Shown here: piece by piece, positions 16,044-27,078 of the stretch
Layout: each line of letters begins with the position of its first letter
How positions within the stretch are numbered: position 1 is the stretch's first letter
Assembly: GCA_029959195.1 (NCBI GenBank)
Contig: CP114120.1
Span: forward strand, 806,001 to 870,000
Length of the DNA: 64,000 nucleotides
Direction of reading: 5' to 3'
From: Dictyophora rubrovolvata
Lineage: Eukaryota; Basidiomycota; Agaricomycetes; Phallales; Phallaceae
Notes under the pieces: model-generated
Told to the model about the DNA's origin: nothing
What the model saw: only the letters and a program-made list of their open reading frames with translations
Database searches by the model: none
Made by a program: the position numbers and the translations under genes

Positions 16044-16602
16044 GGGTTTGGCTGGAAAACAGTATCATACCATTGACTCCCGAGAGTTTTTAATTTTTGT
16101 GATTACATCAGCAATTTCTGAGGGCGAGTCTGGGCAACTTTGGGGCAAGTACGCAGAATACTAAATGAGCACCACACCGCAGAAAACGTGGTGATAAGAA
16201 GTTTATTTCCTTTCAAAAATTGCCTTTACGTTGTACATTTCGACGCCCGTAGTTAACATTTTCTGAACGGACTATCTAATATGTTGTCGAAACTTTGAAG
16301 CAGAATGTCGGACCCCATTCGATTAAATGACATTTGTCACTGGATTTTTGTTTCACGGACGTAGCAGCTCATCGACATCGGCAGTTGAGGCAAATACGTA
16401 GGGGAGCAATATGCACGTGGGGGGGTCAAGTTTCGTCTAAGCGGTCTTGCCAGTGATAATGCTGTTTTGTCGTATATTCTGCATGTACGCATAACATTAA
16501 TTGAATGATGCATACGATAAGGTAAGTATAGAGGGCGCGACTCTCGCCCTCATAAAAACACCGGACAGCCTTTAAAACACCTACGCCTACGCCCACAGGT
16601 GC
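16044..16602. other. intergenic region upstream of site-2 protease
   Basis: About 560 bases between the start of the site-2 protease gene and the end of the eL38 relic. It should contain the protease promoter. A G run lies at 16,418-16,425. No coding signal or repeat was recognised. Confidence 0.5.
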
Positions 16603-17056
16603 TTATTCTTTGGCAGGTTTAGCGGCCTTCTTGGAAATTGTTACAATGTTCAGTGCTTAAGAAAGAGCAGCATGAGTCAAATTGCACACAATAATAACAA
16701 GAGATGTAACGAACATGGAGACAAGCTGGACGCCAACTTGTCCGCCTTTTCCTCATCGTCGAGGACCAATGTGTACAGGTACCGTGAGCATCGGACCTTC
16801 AGTTTCGTTCTGATTTTTTGTGATCCTAAGGATAGTCATTTGGGTGTCTTCTTCACCCGTACTGCTGGCAAGAAAAAAACAGTTTAGTTTTTTGTCTAAA
16901 CAGTTTTGTCTACAATAGCTACAGTTTCCACTGACATCGGGCATCTGGATAAGCACAAACCTCGAGAAAATGTTTGATGTCTGTGAGCACTTTTGGCTAA
17001 ATGAACAAGTCCTATGAGTTCAGTTTTCTTCGGACAGTTCAGACGGGTCTCACCAT
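16603..17056 (-). pseudogene. RPL38: broken, intron-bearing copy of ribosomal protein eL38 (copy B)
   Basis: Read on the minus strand, a first exon consists only of ATG (17056-17054) followed at once by GTGAGA, a layout common in ribosomal protein genes. Next comes a second exon with TDIKHFLE, then fragments with [29 protein letters not shown] and ADKLASSL, and a last exon ending KKAAKPAKE and TAA at 16605-16603. These match eL38. The intron after HFLE has shrunk to about 16 bases, the following ARRKD block is out of frame, and the donor after KKTPK is missing, so no full protein can be made. Because introns are kept, this is a DNA-level duplicate and not a retrocopy. A functional eL38 gene must exist elsewhere. 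Confidence 0.75.
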
Positions 17057-19055
17057 GATGAGTGCTGAGTGTAAGGATGCGGATGTAAACTATAATTTAC
17101 GTAATCCTGCTATGCTTTCCGGTTCCACGTTCGGCAAGTCACTGGATTCAAACTATTTACCTTTGCAGTAAAACTATCATTCAAACTGGGAATTTACACT
17201 CTGATCGAAAAATTCGGTAATATCGCAAGCGCGTTGGAACCAAAATTATTATGATTGGATCGTTAATTCATTCAGCGCAAGTTCAGCAACGAGCTTCTGG
17301 TAGGTGACTGTTATTCGTTTTGGTTTGCTGCTAATGCATTTTGTTTTTCAGAAAATGATCTGTGAATCTGCGCAATTAATTTGAGCAAACGCTGTACTCA
17401 GATGGCAACGAGAACATTTCATTTGAATCGTAAAAGATGATAACGCATGCGCTGGTTCGCTATAATTCAGGCGCACCCTTTTCTGAACCAGTGACGCATC
17501 AAAGTGCAGTGATATATTAGGTTTTTTTTTTTCATTTCAATACTTATCTCCTTTTCGAAAATACTCAGCGTATGCATTTTCGTCAGAGATCGTCCGGCTG
17601 TACCCACTCCTCTCCATCCCGGTGCCCATATCAGCTGCACCCTTTTCCGCTGCGCTTTGTGAAAGGTTTCTGTCTGGCGCCAGGTTGGTTCCACAAGGTG
17701 TTGCCCTGATATGCCCTTTGTCATGTCGCTTGGATCGCCGCTTGGTTGTCCAATTTTATGTACACTTGGTTCGAGGTTCGGATCCCCTTTACGATATGCT
17801 CCGGTGCATAACATGTGAGTTTAGTCATTGTCCAGGAAGTTATAACATAGCGCCACGAATGCGAGCTCAAAAAAGCTTTACTCGAAGCTTAGCTCAGAGT
17901 TGCATTTAGCTTCAAAAGACAGGGCTTCAAATCGAGATGGGATTTCCGACTCTCAGTTGCCGACTTCCTATTGGCATGGTTCCGCCTACTCGGCCAAAGT
18001 ATCTGCTCCCGTAACTAAAGCAATTTCGGAACACCCCAAGACTGTAACTCGCACATTTTCTTCCAACATGTATAATCATCTTAGTTTCATCGCTGCTGCA
18101 GATGTCACAGCGAGGACTCAATTTCAAACCTCGGCACGTGGTTTTGGTCGAATACTCTACTGGTGGTGACTTGACATTGTCTTTTGGATGATCTCCTTAT
18201 TCCAGACTGCGACACGTTCGAGGAACGAGCCTGATTCTTCTCTTCTCTTCGCATCAGTACCAGTATGATGTGCTCCAACCCCGCTTCTAATACGTGCGTT
18301 CCGGTCAGCGTACCTACCTCGGTGTAACGTGGACTATTGACGAAGAAGCTAAAGCCTACATTGCCTCGATACCTCAGAGATTGCTACCATGGAGGTATGA
18401 ATGCACTTGTACCTGGGGACTCGACGATCCTCGGCCCGGATACCTCACGTGATACTGTACCTTCCGGTGAAAGACACACCGCCCTTCTCTTTGAATCCGT
18501 CTAGTGTCGACGTCATATCGAAAGGTTGACAATGTGTATATAGCTTATGTTTATGGGTATGTGTACTTAATGTGTACGTGGTCTTGTACCGCCCAAATTT
18601 AAAACGATCCCCAGATGTACTATATGGTATGTGCCTGTAAGATACAAATTTATTTAGTGATTTTGAGGTCTTGAAATTCCATTCCATTCCTCGTTCATCT
18701 GCTGTAATTACGGAACCTTCGACTGAAGACTATACTATGTGTTGACGCTAGTTGTGCGCGCTCTGACCTGGGCGCAGGACACGTTTTTCAAAATTGTTTA
18801 ATTGTTCGACTGTCTCGTTCGGTTTGAAGATCCTTTATTTGCGTGCAGATATGAATGGATTTCGCACAGATTTTTGTTCCCGAATATGTCTCACCAAACA
18901 CAAACTCGAAGCTAGAATAATAATTCTACTTAACGTTCTATTCGGACGCTACATACTAGTGCATTTTCTACATTCTGTCCAACTAGTACCATGCACAAAA
19001 TTCTCGAATTAAGTTTGGTAACATTTCGACGCGGTACATGCATCACACATGGATA
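17057..19055. other. right arm of the inverted duplication: decayed sequence between eL38 relic and WD40 gene
   Basis: About 17,960-18,950 is the counterpart of 1871-2960. On the plus strand, protein-like text is visible at 17,990-18,150 (KVSAPVTKAISEHP, YNHLSFIAAADVTARTQF) and 18,300-18,390 (TYLGVTWTIDEEAKAYIAS), without a continuous frame. It looks like a decayed gene that ran opposite to the NACHT gene; I cannot name the family. From 17,057 to 17,600 nothing was recognised. Confidence 0.5.
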
Positions 19056-22000
19056 CTAAAATCCCCTTCTTCTCTTCTTTGGAACCCAAAACAAAAGCTC
19101 ACCCTGCAAACCCGAAATCCATCCGCTATCCACCTCAGCGAAAGCGGGAAGTGAAGCTTTTTTCCAGGCCGTTAATGCGTAATCCAACATCTCCGTCTTG
19201 TTGGATGCCAGTTTTCTGAGAGTTTTTTTAAGCGAACCGTATTAAATATAATAAGTAATACTAAACTTACTCCTCAATATCGGCGGCGAGTGGGGGAGAG
19301 TTGTACAGAGTAGACATCATCTCATATGTATCCAAATCCCAGACAGAACATTGCGAAGAGTATTTAATTAAACCTACCAGATGTCTATTGCTCAGAGCTA
19401 AGGTATTTATGTCCTCCGGGTTGAACGGGTACCGAATTGTCTTAATGATCGTGTTTTCGGACTGTATGTCCCAGATATCTAAAGATGCGGTGTTCCCTGA
19501 AGTATCATCACTAGACGCTGTTATGATTAGGTTTGAATCGTTAGAAAACCATGACTTCTTGACAGGTTGAATCAACGATGGACCGGTGAGCAATGTTTTG
19601 GTGTCTGCGTTGAAGAGTTTCATTTTGTCGCTGTCAATCCATGTCAGATACTTCCCATTGAGGGATATTTGCCTTTCAGGATTACTACGAGGTGGAAATG
19701 AAATCAAGTTCACCCTTGCTCCCGTTGATGAATCCAATGTATCGACACCATTCTGTGACATGCATATAATATGTGTCTCGTTGGCAGAAAAAGAAACCGG
19801 GGCATAGAGGGTGTGTGGATCGAACGTAAATACCCCTACTTTTTCACCCGATTCGCATTCTCGAACTTCCGCGTCATCGCCGTAAATAACACGGAAATTG
19901 CCATAAACAACAGCGAAGTGGGTACCCGTTGCGACGAGAAGAGTTCTTACCGGCTGTGAAACGGCAATTGGACCACGAATCAAGTCGCGGTTACAGCTAT
20001 CCCATATCTTAATGATTCCTTTATTGTCGCCAGAAATAAAATATTCGTCCGAACATCCCAGCGCGGTGATTGAATCGTCTGATCCGTCTACAATGATCTC
20101 GCCTTCTTTTTCGTTCCAGAGACACAGTCCACGACTGGTGACGTATGCCACACGTACATTTTCCTCGTCAGGGAAAACTCCAATAGGTCTGGATTCCACA
20201 AGCTCGACTTCAAGAACAATCGTATTCGTTGTCGTAATATCCGAAATTTAGAGAATACGTCTATCGAGAATCGTCTCATACTGAAGAATGAGATATGTAC
20301 CCCGTAGCCAAATTTCGTCCACTTGCCTAATTTCCTTGCTATGCAGATGACTCAGATCTATAGATTTATCCCATTGTCGAACATTTATTGTACCATCGGA
20401 TGTGCCCAACGCAACTGATTTGGAATCGTGTGAGAACCCCAGACGTTGGATGAACTCGTCTACAAAGGATCGACTGGTTAATTCCCCTGTAGACACGCTC
20501 CAAATTGAGTACACGTTGTTGGAGGAAGAAATGATGTATTGATTATCAGGGGAAAAGTGGAAACAGTCCAAACGCGTTTCATGCTGAATTTCGGTGACTT
20601 TGATGTTTGCCCGTACATCCCTGATCTCTATTGATTTCTCTTTTCTTAAGGCAATGTAGCTGTCGGTAAGTGCCATATCGCTCACAGAACCGCAGAATAC
20701 GACATGCCATGTTCGTACCTGAGTATTCCATATGTACACCTCACGTTCATAGACCCATATGTCTGGGACCCATATGTCAGAGTCCAATGTGGACGGCTTA
20801 GAGTTCCGTATTAACGCCAAAAAAGTGTCCCATAAGGGCGGCCTAAAGCACCGATAAATGGCAAGCCAGTCCCCATTGGGTGAAAATACAGCAGTGGGAA
20901 CGGAAAGCCCATCGCTACAAAATCGTTTAACAATCTGATGATTTCTCCGGCCGAATAGGAGTGTTCCCATCTTCGTGCACCAGGTTATAAAGCACCCGTC
21001 CGAAGACGATCACCTCCTCATATACCTCCATGCTCGTTTCATTCGTCCTCGTATTCCATACCAGGATATCACCGTCGCAAAAACAGCAATAGGCCAATTC
21101 TCCGTCGCAAGAATATACGATGTCACAGACTCCCCACGTATGATAGGGATCTTTTCCAATTTTAGAACGAATGTCCCTCAGGAGTCGCTCCCCCGTTACA
21201 TAGTTCCATACCCAAAATTCACCTTCGTTAGAGCCAGCTGCGATGTATCTGCCTTTCGGCGAGAAGGTAAGCGATCTTGGAGTCCCAAGAGCTTTCTGCG
21301 TGATACCCATTTTGCGCGATGAACCGACTGGTTGGCCAAGATCGAACGTGAAAAGACCAGGATACGTTTCAAGGTATTTTTTTGATACGAATGAACCACG
21401 AGGGGTAAAAGGAAGGGCCGAGAGATAAAGATGCGGCATGCTCTCCATCATTGCCTCTCCAAAGTCATACCCAAATTCCCATGCATTTATCGCATCGGCC
21501 GCCAAGTCACCGTCTGCATCCTACAACCTGATTCAGTTATTAATATGCGACAGGCAAAGAATCACCCACATTACACCAGTTTGCTATTTCTCGCATTGCC
21601 ACGCAACCTTGATCAACCGCTGTTAACAAACTGAGCACTTCAAAAAAATACAGCAGGTTGTAGTTCATCAATCCTCGAATTTCACGAACAAGTTCCTCGC
21701 TATGACCCGAGGACTGGAGATGAAAGGCCCAGAAACGACATGAATACGACAAATGCGACGGAATAGCTTTCTCGACGCGTGAAATAAAATCGGGCACCTC
21801 GCGATTGCGCAGCTGCGATGTCTCGAGGTGACAAATATTGTAGCATAGCATTCGATTCATCAATTTGAGACAAGCGAGTGTCATGAGATTTTGGTTTGAG
21901 GTGTCGATGTAGTACTCGTTGGTTTCTTTAGTGGCGAAAAAATCGAATAATGAGGTGTGAAGAGGTCGCACTGTAGTAGACAAGTCATGAACGCCAACGA

Positions 22001-24427
22001 AGAGAGAGCTGAAGGGAGAGAGTATGGACTTGATATCTTCAATACCGTCAAAGATATTTTGTAATGTATTTATTGAGAGGGGTTCCCGCGCCGTTATGAT
22101 CGCACCTACAATCGTCTTAAAGTCTTCGATAAAGTCAGCGTCCTTGGATTTCGACTGGCTTGAAATGATTTGGCGATATAATCCATATAATGACAAGGAC
22201 GAGCTTGACACGCAAGTTTTCCACTTCTTCGCTACTAGTTTTGAACGTGGAATGGTGGGATCAATGAATTGGCAAACAGTCTGAGCCCATTGGAAAAGAC
22301 CCTCAGCGCGCTTGGCTAGTATACTGCGCCAATCTCCATCTATCTTGTCCAGGTCTGGCGATATTGGAGCAAGACAACTCGAGACATAGGCTTGAATATC
22401 GCAACGTGTTTCCTCTGCATCAATATCCCCCATCCGTTTACACAGAACATTAGATTTTTGACATTGAAGCTCAATGTCCTGTTCCGGACGAGTGGTAACA
22501 ATGATACGATAATTCTTCGGAAGCGAGGAGCATCTGTCGAGGAGTAATCCTAAAATTTCCCTGCGTTCGTTACGGTTCCCACTTTCATCCAACGCATCCA
22601 CAACGATAACTACCGATCCAATAGTTGCCACGTTTTCCGAAGGCTTAACAATAAGTTCTTCAAATTGCGTTTCGGCATCCTTCTTCTTCCGAACCGCAGA
22701 CTTTTCAATAATGCTCACTAATTCTTTTCGCCACAGGACATCGCTGTCAGCCAAGTCGCGGGATATGGTGCTAAAAAGATAATTGCGTCGATCTGTGTAA
22801 CTCCTGTTAAAACAGAACATGGACCCGAGTCGATTTTGTTTCTGGAATATTCCAGCGATGGTGTGTGCCACTGCGCACTTTCCTGCTCCCGCTTGTCCAC
22901 TCAGGACGAGGATTTGTGGCGATGCGTCATCGTTGATCCATTCTAATATTTCATTGATCAACGTTTGGCGAGTCCCTGGTAAACATCGTTTCTTAGGGAA
23001 AAATCCAGCGTCAGGGTCGTAGGGCATATCACCAAGCAGTGTTAAATCATCTTGTGAAATGAGGTCATGGATAATTGATAATAATATATAACTTTGATGA
23101 TAAACGCACTTAGATCACTGATTTTCTCGGACACACGAAGTGTTACAACGCTGGTTTCAAGATTGACCGAATCCGTCATAACCTTCATAAGGTGGTCTAA
23201 TTTGTCGTTGAAATCTTGGATCTTGCCATCCATACTCCCGCTGACTCCTTTCACCATGTTCTTGACTAGAGCTTGAAAGTCAGACTTGATCTCACAATCA
23301 TAACCTTGAGAGAAACACAACCTATATTTTCCGTACTGTACTCTCGTATAAAATAGGCGCATTCAATGGTTTGCCGAACCAGTACGGAAAGCGTCTTGGA
23401 TTGGGTTGTAGTAAGCTCGCGCAGCCGTTTCGCATCCGTAATGTAGTCGTAAGTGTCCTTCAGTTTTAAGCATAACTGTTTGACTTTGTCATCACGGTTT
23501 TTTTGCGTTATAATAACCTGAAAATAATGATCATATCTGATTTTATCGAGTTCAAATGATAAAAAGAGAGTGGTATTTACCTTTGGAATAACAGACAGAA
23601 TACTCCACGCTATCTTCACATATGGACTTATCTAAAGAAAATTTAGGGAAAGATAAAGGTATGTTTTGCACGGGACTACCTCAGAAACATCATCTATTAC
23701 TTTCATAAAAACCTGAAACTGGAGGAGAAACGATGTCCAGGTCTCATCTTGATCGTTGCAGACTTGCACCACAGAGGTGATAAAGTTGGAAGCCTCGGCT
23801 GAAACTTCCAGATTCGGTAGGTTTACTAATGCTGCCGATGCTTCTTCTACCACTTCCGAAACGACGTCAGATAACTTCTCAATGTTGAATGTTAATTGAC
23901 ATTTTCCAGCGATGTCTAATTTGCATGGACCTGCAATCATGTAAGTGCTAAACTATTAACGATAACAATGTTTTCAATAACTTGACTAACCAGAACTACT
24001 TTGTATCTTGAGGAGGTCAATGGCCCGGCGTTTGCACGAGCCAATTGTATTGTCTGGAGTAACTCGATGGGCACGGACAACGGTAAAAGTCAGGAGAGTG
24101 TCGTCAGTAGGTTTGCCGTTGCTACATTGTCATTTGAGGTGACATCAAAACAGATCGTGGTCTCTGACATACAAATTGAAAGAGTCGTTCCAAATCACGC
24201 AATCAGGATCACCTTTCCTAAATGCAGTTTTTGGGCTCGTTTTCGCATCGCTGCCGTACTTGATCACGATTTGAAATTTAGGGTCGTTTTTCCATGAGGA
24301 TGGAGGATTAAGCAAGCGAACGTCTTTATGAATCAGAGGGATGAGATAAAACGAAACTTGAATAAGAAACTCTAAAATTACCAGATATTTTTATACCTTC
24401 TCGCGAATAGCTCGTCGGAACGGCCAT
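19056..24427 (-). pseudogene. C2-NACHT-WD40 (NLR-like) gene, probably a pseudogene
   Basis: Minus-strand exons: 24427-24382, 24323-23991, 23930-23680, 23631-23581, 23517-23322, 23271-23110, 23050-21570, 21520-20996, 20934-19271, 19215-19056. The first two encode a C2-like domain (SSWKNDPKFQIVIKYGS). A helical region of about 200 residues follows, then NACHT (Walker A GQAGAGKC, Walker B VVIVVDALDES, TTRPEQDIEL), then WD40 blades to the C-terminus. Damage: in exon 2 the frame changes after NDSFNLYV and a TGA follows; a TAA at 20250-20248 replaces a Gln codon present in the paralogue at 1-1870; a TAG at 19058-19056 replaces a Trp codon. Walker A ends Gly-Lys-Cys where Ser/Thr is expected. The WD40 region carries about 30 extra residues around 20,760-20,860 relative to the paralogue. 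Some shorter product may still be made. Confidence 0.8.
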
Positions 24428-26262
24428 GATTAAGTTTATCGCTACACAGTTGTAATGAGCACGATCAAAATTCAATGGGAACGTGAAAAACGCGAAAGCT
24501 GCGCTCCTGAGCGCCTTGCCAAGCCGGATTTGAACCTTGGTTATAAGCTCACACCCGTTGTTTCGTTAGTTTCCTTTTTTACTGTCCGCACAGTCTTCAT
24601 TGGTTGAAGCTAACATACGTAGGCCAGAGAGCACCAAGACGTTTGATTAGAAAATCTCCAGCATCCGCACCCGCGCCTTCAGCAGCTTCAGTACTCAGTC
24701 TTCAAACACCAGAGGTACGCAATGGCATTTTCTCCCTATGGTTAACATTACCGTTTCTGATAGAAAATAAACCGCTCAAAACAGAAACTTACAAAACGTC
24801 ACACATAAAGTGATAAATTAACTGTCTGTGACGAATGCTGGATCAGATCTAAAAACCTCACAAGAAAAATCTCCGCACCCTACCTATTCTCTGGAATCAA
24901 AAACCAAAATAAATAATGACGAAATATATGTACACCATATCATTTGCGCCACGAATGTTACCGATAAATTGAAGCTTTCAGCATCTCGCGGTATCGCAGT
25001 TACCTTACGCGCGAACCCCATAACTTAGTGAGAAAATAGACGGACGTTTTCATAGACGGTAGAATTAACATTCACGAATCACGGCACTCCTCGAAGATTT
25101 CAGCGTCAAATTGAAAAAGGAAAAAAAAACAGACAACTACATTTATCCAATTTCTTGAGTACAATCGTTGAAGGTGGCTGTCCCATCATTGGCAAAAACC
25201 ATTTATTGCCGTTCTTCACAATCCTTGCAGCAGACTGTCTAGGGAGCTCATTTTGGGGATTTCAATCGTTGACATGCACTACCATGCTTCTGTCATCATA
25301 AAGAAGAAATTGAATACCTCATATATAAGTTTACTTATCAAAAAGCTGCTCTCCGAAAGTCTGAGGGGGACACTTCACAAACCGATGTTTATGCTCGTTT
25401 ATAGGACCGTCAGCACTTGCAGGTGACTTTCAAACTCGAAACCCAAACCATGATTCATTTCCAAACGTATCAATTCGGAGAACTCGAGTTTTTCTGCCGA
25501 GGGAATATTGATTATCATTAAGGGTCTTTTCCCGGATGTTTTATCCTCCAAGTGTCCTCGGTCAAACGGACTAAACTGAGATTGGCATAGGGATAGTTCT
25601 TTCGGAAATCCTAGGATTTTATGTGAAAGAACAGCGTATATGTTTATTACATAGTCTATGCATGATTGAAATGAGTAAACTTCCGGAGTAAATCCTGATT
25701 GCAGGTAAAGAACTTAGGAATCTCATTCAGAAAAAAAAAGGGACTTTTTGAATGTAATAACACAAAATAGCAATGTCCGTGCTGAGTGGGTTTTATCCGC
25801 TTACCTCATGCTTTTCCACGGCTCGGAGACGCAGGCTTCCAAGTACTAAAAACCTTTTTCCCTGCGCTGTCCGACACCCTAGATCCCTAATAAGGCCGTA
25901 TTTTCTGCGATGCTTTTTAAGGGTATATTCATTATTCTGTCGATGATTATTTTTGGTCCTTGCAGATCATACGTATAATTCCATATTTATATGAGATCAA
26001 AGTCAGCCCACCAAGATTGGACGACGACAGCTTCGACCCAAATCTTATTTGTTGCGGTGCCAGAGACTACCATCACTGCCAACTATCTCAGCTGCAACTT
26101 TGCCCTATACCACCTGCCACCCTGAACTTTTGCTTCATTATAGGGAATGGGCCAAAGAGTATCTTCGAGCAGCGGGAGACACGCCATTCTGGTACGGGAA
26201 CGCACATTTGTTTCTTTCCTTTGCGACCCAGTGCTAACGCACTGATAAGAGAAATGATATAG
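24428..26262. other. gene-poor stretch upstream of the NACHT-WD40 pseudogene
   Basis: No supported gene. The first few hundred bases would be the old promoter of the minus-strand NACHT gene. Near 26,120-26,235 a short plus-strand piece reads HYREWAKEYLRAAGDTPFWY and may be a 5' exon of the next gene, but no splice that keeps the frame was found. Confidence 0.5.
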
Positions 26263-27078
26263 CTGAGTCCTCAGTACTGCAGCAATTTTACGCGACCCTT
26301 ACGGCGAGTTTGCAAAACGGTACAAGCACGAGACCCGGTTTGCCAATGGAACTCGTCATCTACATCATAAGATTGGCCGACTGCGTACTGCTATCCATGT
26401 ACACGCGGGTGTCAACGAAGAGTTTCGTCGTTCATTCGAGTAACTCAGGGCTGCAATCGCAGACTTGTTTACTGACGAATCCTGTGTCCAAAAGGATGGT
26501 GTCTCATCTTGCCAGGATGCGTCTCACAACCAATTCACATGACCAAGGCTGGTGTAATGATCCGAGCAGCGGGACTTGGACTTGGTTTGAGATCTCCTTG
26601 GTTGAACGTGACGAGAAAGGTGGTTTTCAGGTCAAAAAGATAAGGAGAAGGAATACCAGCGATGCACAAGCAGGTAAAATCCAAAGAAACATATCTTTCC
26701 CGTACCGCTACCACTCACGAGTTTCTTTGCACGACAGGAAATTCAATGTTGCTATCGGATCCTACCCTCGAGAGTCGACATAGGGTTAGACCATTACTCA
26801 GGACAGATGACACCAACGACAGCACGATTAGCAACGACTCAAGGGTACCCGAGTACCGTCCTCTTTCGTGGATATCCCACTATAATCGCCAAGCCTCCTC
26901 TGAATTTACTGTATACGAGGGAATCGAGTTCGGTCCTGATCATGAAATTTGGAGCCATATGTCTGAAGGAGATCGAATTCTTGTTCGAGCGTTTGCGCGA
27001 TACGCTGGATGGACGAATCATGTTGATTGGTCTGTATTGAGATTATGGGAATGGTATGATCCGACGAGTTGTAGTTAA
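26263..27078 (+). CDS. conserved fungal protein of unknown function (5' end unresolved)
   Basis: Two exons are clear: about 26263-26673 and 26738-27078, joined by a 64-base intron (CAG|GTAAAA to GACAG|GAAATT). The product has an N-terminal helix-like segment (LPMELVIYIIRLADC), reminiscent of an F-box-like start. Then come DQGWCNDPSSGTWTWFEISL, VERDEKGGF, FGPDHEIWSHM, GDRILVRAFARYAGW and LRLWEWYDPT, ending in TAA. The Trp-rich core resembles a family I recall only as hypothetical in Agaricomycetes, possibly a lectin-like beta sheet; that is a guess. The first in-frame ATG in the visible exon is at 26346, and an upstream exon probably exists. Confidence 0.65.

Noticed and set aside
24001-24297. 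98-codon plus-strand frame as a gene
   Set aside because: It lies antisense to the C2 exon of the NACHT-WD40 gene and has no features of its own.
24500-24560. tRNA-like B box (GGTTCAAATCC on the minus strand near 24,525-24,536)
   Set aside because: The bases flanking the loop do not form a T stem and no A box or clover-leaf could be drawn upstream.
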